A stretch of DNA of 19,926 nucleotides from contig CALGOE010000222.1 of NCBI GenBank assembly GCA_937958145.1, positions 1 to 19,926 on the forward strand, given 5' to 3'. The translations under genes and the position numbers were made by a program. Shown piece after piece: positions 8,769 through 14,929 of this stretch (positions are counted from its first letter, which is position 1; the number at the start of each line of letters is the position of its first letter). Below the pieces are notes generated by a model. That model searched no databases, was not told the DNA's origin, and saw only the letters and a program-made list of their open reading frames with translations. The stretch comes from an uncultured Desulfobacca sp. (GTDB lineage Bacteria; Desulfobacterota; Desulfobaccia; Desulfobaccales; Desulfobaccaceae).

Positions 8769-8803
8769 CTGCCTGCCCCCCTAGCCAAAAGTTTCTGGCG
8801 GCT

Positions 8804-8931
8804 TTTTACCTGCCTGTTAAATTACCATACCCGGCCACCGCAAGAAAGCCCTTTTGTCCGGCCTTTGGGAAGCAAAAGCGTCGGCACTGCCCAGGGGGCA
8901 GGGAAGAGGGAAAGAGCCGCCTTTTACCTGC
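8804..8931. repeat. Two copies of TTTTACCTGC between kup and trkA
   Basis: The 10-mer TTTTACCTGC occurs at 8804-8813 and 8922-8931, preceded by GGCGGC(T) in one copy and GCCGCC in the other. This 185-bp gap between kup and trkA holds no other gene. A 6-bp hairpin (CTGCCC-AGG-GGGCAG, 8887-8901) lies between the copies but lacks a T-run. The repeat may be chance or a small regulatory element; its meaning is unknown. Confidence 0.25.
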
Positions 8932-8953
8932 AGCTACCAAAACTCGCCATGAG

Positions 8954-10915
8954 TTAAATCTCCACCTGGCTGCCCAACTCCACGACCCGACCCGGCGGAA
9001 TCCCAAAAAAGGTGGAGACGTTCCAGGCATTGCGGCTCAGGAAGGCAAAGAGGGCCTTGCGCCAGCCGGCCATCTTGGCGGGGCCGGTGGTAAGCAGGGA
9101 TTCCCGGCCCAGATAAAAAGAGGTGGCATAAATGTCGATGTCCAGCCCCCGTTCATTCAACAGGTCGATGATTTCGGGTACCCGGGGAGTTTCCATAAAC
9201 CCGTAAGAGGCCACCACCCGATAAAAGCCATACCCTTTTTCCGTTACCGCCAGCTTCTCCTGCCGGGGCACAAAAGGCTTATCGGTAGTAGTTATGGAAA
9301 GGATAAAGACCCGTTCCGGCAGGGCATCGGTATGTTTCAGAAGGTGCAGCAGGACAATGGGCGTGCCCGTCGGGGAGACCGACAGGAAAAAGGCGGTTCC
9401 CGGGGTACGCACCAGTTTATAAGTGGCGATGTCATACATCAGCACGTCCAGGGGCACTCGGGCTTCTTCCGACTGTTTGCGCAAGGCGGCCCGGCCGTCC
9501 CGCCAGGTCACCATGACGGTGAACAGGACCACGGCGACGCTGATGGCAAACCAGCCGCCGTCAATAAACTTCAGCAGGTTGGCGCTGAAAAAGGAAAAAT
9601 CAAAAAAGAAAAAGAGGCCGGCCAGGGGCAGGGCCTGCCACCGAGGCCACTCCCAGTTATGGCGACAGATGAAAAAGTAAATAATCGTACTGATGCACAT
9701 GGTGCCGGTCACGGCAATGCCATACGCGGCGGCCAACCGGCTGGATTCCTTAAAGGCCAGGGCCAACCCCAAACACCCGACCAGCATGACGCTGTTGATC
9801 CAGGGCAGGTAAATCTGCCCCTTGGTCTCGCCGGAGGTATGAATGATGCGCAGCCGGGGGGCATAGCCGATCTGGATGGCCTGCTGCATCAGGGAAAAGA
9901 CCCCGGAAATCATGGCCTGGGAGGCAATGACCGTGGCGGTGGTGGCCAGGGCCACCATGGGATAGAGGAGGAAACGGGGCACCAGCCCATAGAACGGGTG
10001 TACCGCCGCCTCGGGCTGTTCCAAGAGCAGGGCCGTCTGACCCAGATAATTGAGCAACAGGGCCGGGAAGACCAAAACCAGCCAGGAAAAGCGGATGGGG
10101 CCGCGGCCGAAATGGCCCATGTCCGCATACAGGGCCTCACAGCCGGTGATACACAGGACCACCGCGCCCAGCACCAGAACCCCGTGCAAACGGTTGTCGA
10201 TGAAAAAATTGACGGCATGGCGGGGGTCAAAGGCTTGGAGGATAATCGGCGTGCGGATAATCTGAACCAGACCCAGGGCGGCCAGCGACAGAAACCAAAT
10301 AATCATGATCGGGCCAAAAACTTTGCCGATGCGCGCCGTGCCTTTGCTCTGCACCAGAAACAATCCCAACAGAACCCCGCAGGCCAACGGCAGGACAAAG
10401 GGTTCGGCCGCATGGGTGGCCACATTCAGGCCTTCAATGGCCGAAAGCACCGAGATGACCGGGGTGATCAGACCCTCCCCACAGAGCAGCGCCGCCCCGA
10501 AGATGGCCAACAGCATGAGGCGGTTCACCGTCTTCGGGTCCACCCGCTCCCGGCCCTTGCTGAGAAAAAGGGCCGCCAGGGCGTAAATCCCCCCCTCCCC
10601 ATGGTTATCCGCCCGCAGAATAAAGATGACGTATTTCACCGTCACCACCATGGTCAGGGACCAGAAGATCAGGGACATAACCCCCAAAATGTTGCTGGTG
10701 GTAATGGTCATGGCATGGGGGCCGTGAAAACATTCCTTGACCGTATACAACGGGCTGGTGCCGATATCGCCATAGACCACCCCCAGGGCCCCAAGGGCCA
10801 GAAGCAGTTTCTTGCGGGTGGCGGCTGCCGCGGTGGGCTCGGTGGGAGATTCAGACTTAAGGAGAGGCGGTGCGGCTTGAGGCGCATCCTCAGCCTCGGT
10901 GGAAGACAAACTCAT
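8954..10915 (-). CDS. kup: Low-affinity K+ transporter Kup
   Basis: Kup is a K+/H+ symporter of the KUP/HAK/KT family in the inner membrane. The 653-residue protein has a roughly 34-residue charged and proline-rich N-terminal tail. The family signature GVVYGDIGTSPLYTVKE (45-61) comes next, then LRADNHGEGGIYAL in the second helix region, ALLCGEGLITPVISVLSA, about twelve membrane helices, and a soluble C-terminal domain of roughly 170 residues. Length is normal. The ATG at 10915 is preceded by GGGAGAAGA. A TTG five codons upstream overlaps that ribosome-binding site and was rejected. The 5' leader carries a c-di-AMP riboswitch, so expression should fall when c-di-AMP is high. Kup heads a minus-strand K+ island with trkA, trkH and a CPA2 antiporter. 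Confidence 0.97.
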   Translation of the reverse strand: MSLSSTEAEDAPQAAPPLLKSESPTEPTAAAATRKKLLLALGALGVVYGDIGTSPLYTVKECFHGPHAMTITTSNILGVMSLIFWSLTMVVTVKYVIFILRADNHGEGGIYALAALFLSKGRERVDPKTVNRLMLLAIFGAALLCGEGLITPVISVLSAIEGLNVATHAAEPFVLPLACGVLLGLFLVQSKGTARIGKVFGPIMIIWFLSLAALGLVQIIRTPIILQAFDPRHAVNFFIDNRLHGVLVLGAVVLCITGCEALYADMGHFGRGPIRFSWLVLVFPALLLNYLGQTALLLEQPEAAVHPFYGLVPRFLLYPMVALATTATVIASQAMISGVFSLMQQAIQIGYAPRLRIIHTSGETKGQIYLPWINSVMLVGCLGLALAFKESSRLAAAYGIAVTGTMCISTIIYFFICRHNWEWPRWQALPLAGLFFFFDFSFFSANLLKFIDGGWFAISVAVVLFTVMVTWRDGRAALRKQSEEARVPLDVLMYDIATYKLVRTPGTAFFLSVSPTGTPIVLLHLLKHTDALPERVFILSITTTDKPFVPRQEKLAVTEKGYGFYRVVASYGFMETPRVPEIIDLLNERGLDIDIYATSFYLGRESLLTTGPAKMAGWRKALFAFLSRNAWNVSTFFGIPPGRVVELGSQVEI

Positions 10916-10921
10916 TCTTCT

Positions 10922-10975
10922 CCCTTCCAATCCTCTGTCCTGGAGGTCAGGCCTCCGGGCCTAAAGTCCGGAAGG
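10922..10975 (-). promoter_or_regulatory. Possible expression platform masking the kup ribosome-binding site
   Basis: Between the riboswitch aptamer and the kup ATG, CCTTCC (10975-10970) is complementary to GGAAGG (10928-10923), which runs into the GGGAGAAGA Shine-Dalgarno. A nested hairpin, GGAGG-CCTGA-CCTCC (10956-10942), would bring the two together. No T-run follows, so control of translation initiation is more likely than termination. This is an inference from pairing alone. Confidence 0.45.
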
Positions 10976-10985
10976 TCTTGCCCCA

Positions 10986-11107
10986 TCGACGCCGACGAGG
11001 TTAGCTGCAGGGCTCGGACCGATGAGGATGTCCTACGCCAACCGGCGATTCGCCCCAAATACCTGGGTCCCCCGCACCCGACCCTCAGGGTCGGATTTAG
11101 GCGTTAT
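10986..11107 (-). ncRNA. c-di-AMP riboswitch (ydaO/yuaA type) in the kup leader
   Basis: Read on the minus strand, the conserved ydaO/yuaA aptamer blocks appear in order. The 5' P1 strand ACGCC (11104-11100) is followed by TAAATCCGA. Next comes GCGGGGGACCCA, then TTTGGGGCGAATC, then a hypervariable stem, then CGGTCCGAGCCCTGCAGCTA with ACCTCGTCGGCGT. The final GGCGT (10993-10989) closes P1 with ACGCC. The GACCCA, GGGGCGAATC, GGTCCGA and CAGCTAACCTCG blocks are diagnostic of this class, which binds cyclic di-AMP and represses K+ uptake and osmolyte genes. Its place directly before kup fits. It implies the organism makes c-di-AMP, although no diadenylate cyclase gene is in the window. Confidence 0.92.
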
Positions 11108-11118
11108 TAATATTTTTC

Positions 11119-11146
11119 ACTTTAACCCCTGCAGCGGGTTTGTCAA
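11119..11146 (-). promoter_or_regulatory. Sigma70-like promoter for the kup riboswitch transcript
   Basis: On the minus strand a perfect -35 TTGACA (11146-11141) is followed after 16 bases by TAAAGT (11124-11119, 4 of 6 matches). A transcription start about seven bases further would lie near 11112, just before the first riboswitch stem. The spacer is an imperfect palindrome around CTGCAG (AACCC...GGGTT, 11124-11140), which could bind a regulator. Confidence 0.55.
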
Positions 11147-11315
11147 TACCGTTTTTGACCTCGCTCCACCCGTCCGACCTGATGGCTGACCAGACTATTG
11201 GGCAACTCTTACCCTCACCGGTCGTTGGGCCTGGCCATTAAGCCTGAGTGATTCTCATCCGGAATGTCATATATGGGCCATAAGCCTTATAAGGTGGCGT
11301 CCGAACGTCAATAGG

Positions 11316-11340
11316 AGGGGCGAGCCGCCGGCTCGCCCCT
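11316..11340. terminator. Perfect 11-bp GC-rich hairpin, possible terminator or REP-like element
   Basis: AGGGGCGAGCC (11316-11326) and GGCTCGCCCCT (11330-11340) pair perfectly around a three-base GCC loop. On the plus strand three Ts follow; on the minus strand there is no T-run. It is positioned to end the minus-strand DGC transcript before the kup promoter, but without a T-tract it may instead be a dispersed palindromic repeat or a transcript-stabilising hairpin. Confidence 0.45.
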
Positions 11341-11421
11341 TTGGTCCCAATTGACTCCGGGTTTATCTTCACAACTGATCATCTTCGGTCGGTTGGTGTG
11401 GGGGCCAGGCTCCCAGGGCAG

Positions 11422-11442
11422 GGGGTTCGCCCCCGGAACCCC
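11422..11442. repeat. GC-rich inverted repeat
   Basis: GGGGTTC (11422-11428) pairs with GAACCCC (11436-11442) around a GCCCCCG loop. There is no T-run on either side. It may be a remnant of a dispersed palindromic element; whether other copies exist cannot be seen in this window. Confidence 0.3.
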
Positions 11443-11518
11443 TCCCCCGCCAGCCCATCAATCATTCAGCTTGTGCCCGGAAGCAATTCCCTTTTGGCTC
11501 AACCTCTCTCTGGCGTCG

Positions 11519-11893
11519 CTATTTCTCACAGAGCGCCTTGACCGCCGCTTTGACCTTGGCAATGTCTTCGGGCCGCAACTGCAGATTCTTATTTTTTTCG
11601 ATGCCCAGCTCGGTAATCAGAAGATAGCGTTTAATGGGAATCTCGGCATGTTCCAGGATGGCCCGGCCGCAGCCGATGTCACAGCCGTCTATGACCACCA
11701 TGTCTTCAATATCCCGGGCCGATTGCAGGAAGCCGCTGAGATGGGCGCCCACTCCGGCCAGACAATAGAGTTTGCCGAACCCCTCCTGCGTCAATTCCAC
11801 CGCCACCTGGTTCGACAATTGCCCCACATTGGAGCCGCCGGCGCAAGCCAGGAACATCCGGGGCACCGTTGGCACACAACATTCATCTGCCAT
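11519..11893 (-). CDS. DGC-domain putative zinc-binding protein
   Basis: This 124-residue cytoplasmic protein matches the DGC-domain family (putative metal-binding, often annotated zinc-binding). It shows FLACAGGSNVGQLSNQVAV (14-32), a YCLAGVGAHLSG block (43-54) and the family motif VIDGCDIGCG (68-76). The four conserved cysteines are C17, C44, C71 and C75. The function of the family is not established; members are common next to thioredoxin and metal-handling genes in anaerobes. The ATG at 11893 has an excellent GAGGAGGGAG site. The frame runs 29 codons further upstream through AT-rich promoter DNA and was trimmed. It is transcribed divergently from the universal stress gene and the whole redox island, and probably shares its regulation. 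Confidence 0.9.
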   Translation of the reverse strand: MADECCVPTVPRMFLACAGGSNVGQLSNQVAVELTQEGFGKLYCLAGVGAHLSGFLQSARDIEDMVVIDGCDIGCGRAILEHAEIPIKRYLLITELGIEKNKNLQLRPEDIAKVKAAVKALCEK

Positions 11894-12103
11894 ACTTCTC
11901 CCTCCTCTAAGAATATATCTTGACAACGAGTATATAGAGATATAGTTATATAGATTAATAGAGACCGACCATACAGTCAAGGGTTGTTCTGATGGGGCTC
12001 TGGACTACGCCCTGGGTCATGATTACATGGCCCAAACGCCCAGCTTGCCGCAGCCCGTGGTTCATTGGCGGCGCCGGCCGGCGAGCGCACCGAGGGAATA
12101 ACC
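11894..12103. promoter_or_regulatory. Divergent promoter/operator region between the DGC and Usp genes
   Basis: The region contains an AT-rich core (11912-11961) in otherwise GC-rich DNA. On the minus strand TTGACT (11980-11975) with a 17-bp spacer leads to TAATCT as a possible promoter for the DGC gene. On the plus strand TTGACA (11920-11925) is followed by TATAGT after only 15 bases, a weaker candidate for the Usp direction. Between them, TCTATATA occurs twice on the minus strand 16 bp apart, and TATATAG units recur, looking like operator half-sites. Bases 11990-12100 show nothing specific apart from the GAGGG ribosome-binding site of the Usp gene. Confidence 0.4.
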
Positions 12104-12988
12104 ATGTTTCAAAAGATTGTCCTGGCCACTGACCTCTCCCCGGCCTGGGATGAGATTGTCGCCTGCGGGGCTGAATTCCGGGCCCTGGGCTGCTCCCAGG
12201 TCATTCTCACCCATATTATCACCGATCAATTTTCCCTGGGGTTAGAGACCGGCTGGCGCCGGGAAGCCGAACCGAAATTGGCGGTCCAAAAACGCCTCCT
12301 GGAGGATCAGGGTTTAGAGGTCATGGTTGAAACGCCCTTGGGTCTGCCGGGCTATTCCCTGAATGAGGTGGCGGCCCGGCACGGCGCCTCCCTTATTATC
12401 GTGGGCTCCCATGGCAAGGCGCTGTGGCGGGAAAACGTTCTGGGCAGCACGGCCAGCGCCGTCTTGCACCATACCCGCTTCCCGGTCCTGCTGTTGAAAG
12501 TCAAGGTCAAGAAAGAGGAGGCCCGGACCACCTGCCGTTTCCCCGGCGCCGCCCTTTTGCAACATGTCCTCTATCTTACTGATTTTTCTGAGATAGCTGA
12601 AAACGCCTTCACCTTTTTAGAAAAACTGGCCCCCCGCGGGATGGCCCAGGCAACCTTGCTGCACGCCGTCTATGGTACCGAGCCGGCTACCCTGACCTCC
12701 CCGTTGCTGGGAGGCATCGAGGTCACGCCCCAGCAGTATCTCCAGGCTTTAAAAGAACGGTTGCTGCAAGCTGGGGTGCCCCAGGTCTCCACCCAGATGG
12801 CGCCGGGGCCGCCCCTGACCATTATCCAGGGCGCCTGGCTCCTCACCGAGTTTTCCCTGATCGTTATGGGCACCCAAGGCAAAGGGCTGATTAAGGAGAT
12901 CCTTTTGGGGAGCGTGGCCAACAACGTGGCCCGCCTGGCCCCCTGCCCGGTGCTCCTGATCCCCCGTGAGGTAAGGGCCAGCAGCTAA
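12104..12988 (+). CDS. Tandem-domain universal stress protein (UspA family)
   Basis: This 294-residue cytoplasmic protein has two UspA domains, at about 1-133 and 150-287. Each starts with the typical beta strand (KIVLATDLS at 4-12; HVLYLTDFS at 154-162) and ends with the ATP-binding G-x2-G-x9-G-S pattern. That pattern is GSHG...GS (101-104 and 114-115) in the first domain and GTQG...GS (256-259 and 269-270) in the second. Both halves therefore look able to bind ATP. Usp proteins act in stress survival rather than by a fixed enzymatic reaction. The ATG at 12104 follows GAGGG; a start 13 codons upstream lacks support. It is the first plus-strand gene of the redox island, 50 bases before the two-domain thioredoxin. 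Confidence 0.95.
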   Translation: MFQKIVLATDLSPAWDEIVACGAEFRALGCSQVILTHIITDQFSLGLETGWRREAEPKLAVQKRLLEDQGLEVMVETPLGLPGYSLNEVAARHGASLIIVGSHGKALWRENVLGSTASAVLHHTRFPVLLLKVKVKKEEARTTCRFPGAALLQHVLYLTDFSEIAENAFTFLEKLAPRGMAQATLLHAVYGTEPATLTSPLLGGIEVTPQQYLQALKERLLQAGVPQVSTQMAPGPPLTIIQGAWLLTEFSLIVMGTQGKGLIKEILLGSVANNVARLAPCPVLLIPREVRASS

Positions 12989-13038
12989 GGGGCGGCCGGG
13001 GCCTTCGACTTGGCAAGTGGCTTCTGCTGGAAGGATGT

Positions 13039-13542
13039 ATGTCGAGCACTGAAATCACCCAAATATCTATTGCCGGTCTCAAGATCGGCATTACCGGCCT
13101 CAAGGCGGCCATCGCCGCGGCCCAGGAAATGACCGGGGCCACCGAGGAAGAGATTTCCCAATTTCTCTTCAACACCTTAAAAGGGAAAAATTATATCCCC
13201 AGCTCTGCGGCCGGGGAATATCGCCAGGCCTTTCTCCGGGAGTACAAAAAAGCCCGGGGAGAGCCGGTGGTGGAAGAACGCCGGGGCTTGTCCATCAAGG
13301 TATTGGGACCCGGCTGTGCCAGCTGCCGGCAGATGGAGCAGCAGGTCATGGCCGTGGTGGCGGAATTGGGGCTGCCGGCTGATATTGAGCACGTCACCGA
13401 CCTCAAGGAGATCGCCCGCCTGGGCGTCGTCAGCACGCCGGCCCTCATGATCAACGATGAGCTGAAGGCCATGGGACACGCCCCGTCCAAAGACAAACTC
13501 AAGCAGCTCTTGTTGGCGGCCAACCCGGAAGGTAAGGGGTGA
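13039..13542 (+). CDS. Two-domain thioredoxin-like protein (N-terminal small domain plus Thioredoxin_3)
   Basis: The C-terminal half (about 84-162) is a Thioredoxin_3 / redox-active disulfide protein 2 domain. It has SIKVLGPGC leading into the active site CASC (93-96), and a cis-proline in the STPAL motif (P134). The N-terminal 75 residues are a separate helical domain with ITGLKAAIAAA (18-28) and KNYIPSSAAGEYRQAFLREY (50-69). In my recollection such a domain accompanies thioredoxins in anaerobes and has no assigned function. There is no signal peptide, so it is cytoplasmic. GGAAGGATGT precedes the ATG. It resembles the minimal CPKC protein at 18710 in its redox domain. A thiol-disulfide role in the ArsR-linked island is likely; its partner is unknown. 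Confidence 0.88.
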   Translation: MSSTEITQISIAGLKIGITGLKAAIAAAQEMTGATEEEISQFLFNTLKGKNYIPSSAAGEYRQAFLREYKKARGEPVVEERRGLSIKVLGPGCASCRQMEQQVMAVVAELGLPADIEHVTDLKEIARLGVVSTPALMINDELKAMGHAPSKDKLKQLLLAANPEGKG

Positions 13543-13650
13543 GCTAAACCTACCGCAGGGTGCCGGCTCAATTTGGGCGTGTGCAGTTACTTGGGCTTTT
13601 TGCCAAAGGTTTCCCTTATCCCCGGTGGCGGGAATCGAGGAGGATGACCC

Positions 13651-14196
13651 ATGTTGGTAGAAAATTATACCGATATCAATATCTTCCGGCCGGAATGCAA
13701 TCATTCCTTTGATTCGGTAAACGTCATCGCTTCCTTTAATGCCGATGTCAGTCCCGTTCTCCCCTATCTGAATGCCACGTTAGGCGGCTATGCCTTTGAT
13801 GCCGAATCCTCGACCCTGACCCTCAAAAGCAGCGGCAAACTGGTCACCATCCGGCCCAGAAGTGTGGCCATCAATGGCCTTAAAGATGAGGACGAAGTGC
13901 AACGGGTCCTGGCTTGGCTGCAACGGGAGATTAATGAAACCTATGAGCAGCGGGACAATCTCAAGCCGGCATATACTTCCCGCCCTCTGCTCAACGTGAT
14001 CGCAATTCTCAAATATCTGCCCAAGACCAACTGCCGGGAGTGCGGGGAGCCCACCTGTCTGGCCTTTGCCGCCAAGGTGCGGGACGGGGAGCGTGGCCCG
14101 GAGGACTGCCCGCCTTTGACCGCAGAGCAACGGGCCACCTTTGCGGCCTTCTTGCAGGCGTCGGGCTGGACAGCCTTGGATGCGGATCTCTGGTAA
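13651..14196 (+). CDS. 4Fe-4S domain protein (ACS/CODH-type Fe-S domain), paralogue 1
   Basis: This 181-residue cytoplasmic protein ends in an Fe-S domain of the kind found in CO dehydrogenase/acetyl-CoA synthase corrinoid subunits and RnfB. That domain is LPKTNCRECGEPTCLAFAAK (123-142) plus a fourth cysteine in DCPPL, giving C128-x2-C131-x4-C136-x16-C153. The first 110 residues form a conserved domain with NVIASFNADVSPVLPYLNA (24-42) and INETYEQRD (94-102), which I do not recognise as a named family. GAGGAGGATGA precedes the ATG. A clear paralogue lies at 17643 with the same layout, so the pair arose by duplication. It is probably an electron-transfer or metal-cluster donor for the redox island; the partner is unknown. 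Confidence 0.88.
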   Translation: MLVENYTDINIFRPECNHSFDSVNVIASFNADVSPVLPYLNATLGGYAFDAESSTLTLKSSGKLVTIRPRSVAINGLKDEDEVQRVLAWLQREINETYEQRDNLKPAYTSRPLLNVIAILKYLPKTNCRECGEPTCLAFAAKVRDGERGPEDCPPLTAEQRATFAAFLQASGWTALDADLW

Positions 14197-14428
14197 CTTT
14201 GCACATTGGCGGCCAATACTTTTGAGACTGCGTGGGCCGGAGCGCCGGACGCGCCACTTTGTATTGAGGCCTCAGGGAGAACCACGACCAGGAACCGGTC
14301 AGCCGCACCTTGCCGGTATCGACAGGAAGATAAGCATCCCGGAAAGCATAGTGGCCCCTGAGGGCGGCATGACAGTCCGCCGGATGGCAGCGATAACCTC
14401 CACCAAACAACGGAAATTGTGAGCCATT

Positions 14429-14818
14429 ATGAAATTATTACTCAAAGTCATGAAGGCTTTGGCCGACGGCAACCGCCTGCGCATCCTGCGCCTGCTCTTG
14501 GACCGCCCCCGCTGTGTCTGTGAACTGCAAAGGGCCCTGGGGATCACTCAGCCCAGTGTTTCCAAACATTTGCGCATCCTGGAAGAAGCCGGCCTGGTGG
14601 AAAAAGAACGCAGCGGCCAGTTCATTGATTACAAGTTGGCCCCGCCCCCCCATCCCCCTGATCCCAGAAACGCCTTGTTGGCCCATTTTTTCCCTTCTCT
14701 GTTGGCAGATCCGGAACTCAACGCCTTCAGCCGGAAAGCCGCCCAGATTGACCGTCGCCACCTGTATCGACGGGATACCGGCAAAGAGTCTGAGACCGTG
14801 CCGATTCTGGAATTGTGA
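14429..14818 (+). CDS. ArsR/SmtB-family metalloregulator
   Basis: This 129-residue repressor has the ArsR winged helix: MKALADGNRLRILRLLLD (8-25), recognition helix ITQPSVSKHLRILEEAGLV (39-57) and a short wing (RSGQFIDYKL, 61-70). The CVCEL motif (C29, C31) matches the As(III)/Sb(III)-binding CVC site in the alpha-3 helix of classical ArsR. The third cysteine cannot be placed confidently and the C-terminal 55 residues hold none, so a two-cysteine or intersubunit site is likely. It would bind operators in the metal-free state and release them on metalloid binding. It stands 111 bases before the permease gene, whose upstream region carries an inverted repeat. The ribosome-binding site is weak. 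The 232-bp gap before it (14197-14428) shows no gene. Confidence 0.92.
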   Translation: MKLLLKVMKALADGNRLRILRLLLDRPRCVCELQRALGITQPSVSKHLRILEEAGLVEKERSGQFIDYKLAPPPHPPDPRNALLAHFFPSLLADPELNAFSRKAAQIDRRHLYRRDTGKESETVPILEL

Positions 14819-14880
14819 GGACAAACTGCTTGACAACGGAAACCTTTTGGCAGCATCCGGTGCACAAAAATCTACCCGGC

Positions 14881-14912
14881 TTGAAAGTATTCATATATAC
14901 CCATAAATGCAT
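14881..14912 (+). promoter_or_regulatory. Candidate promoter with ArsR-type operator before the permease gene
   Basis: An imperfect inverted repeat, ATTCATATAT (14889-14898) and ATAAATGCAT (14903-14912), matches at 8 of 10 positions around ACCC. It overlaps a possible promoter: TTGAAA (14881-14886), then CATAAA after 15 bases. Size, AT-richness and position between arsR and its neighbour fit an ArsR/SmtB operator. Assignment rests on pattern only. Confidence 0.4.
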
Positions 14913-14929
14913 GTCGTGAGGGAGTGATC

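Larger units (their letters stand above)
11147..11518. other. Gene-free stretch between the kup promoter and the DGC-domain gene
   Basis: No coding region is supported here on either strand; the open frames are short and lack ribosome-binding sites. The stretch holds a 10-bp palindrome CCTTATAAGG (11285-11294), a very strong hairpin (11316-11340) and a second GC-rich hairpin (11422-11442). The rest shows nothing recognisable. It lies downstream of the DGC gene and upstream of the kup promoter, both on the minus strand. Confidence 0.6.

Noticed and set aside
8887..8901. 6-bp hairpin CTGCCC/GGGCAG after kup as a terminator
   Set aside because: No T-run follows on the minus strand, so it does not qualify as an intrinsic terminator.
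9332..11110. 592-codon open frame on the plus strand
   Set aside because: It is fully antisense to kup and the riboswitch. Its translation is rich in G, Q, H, D and R with no domain pattern, as expected of a mirror frame in GC-rich DNA.
11285..11294. Palindrome CCTTATAAGG as an operator
   Set aside because: A single 10-bp palindrome far from any start codon; a chance occurrence cannot be excluded.
11894..11980. 29-codon N-terminal extension of the DGC gene
   Set aside because: It translates AT-rich promoter/operator DNA, and the GAGGAGGGAG site sits right before the ATG at 11893.
14141..14422. 93-codon frame covering the gap before arsR
   Set aside because: It starts inside the Fe-S gene, has no ribosome-binding site, and its Arg/Pro-rich composition is not protein-like.
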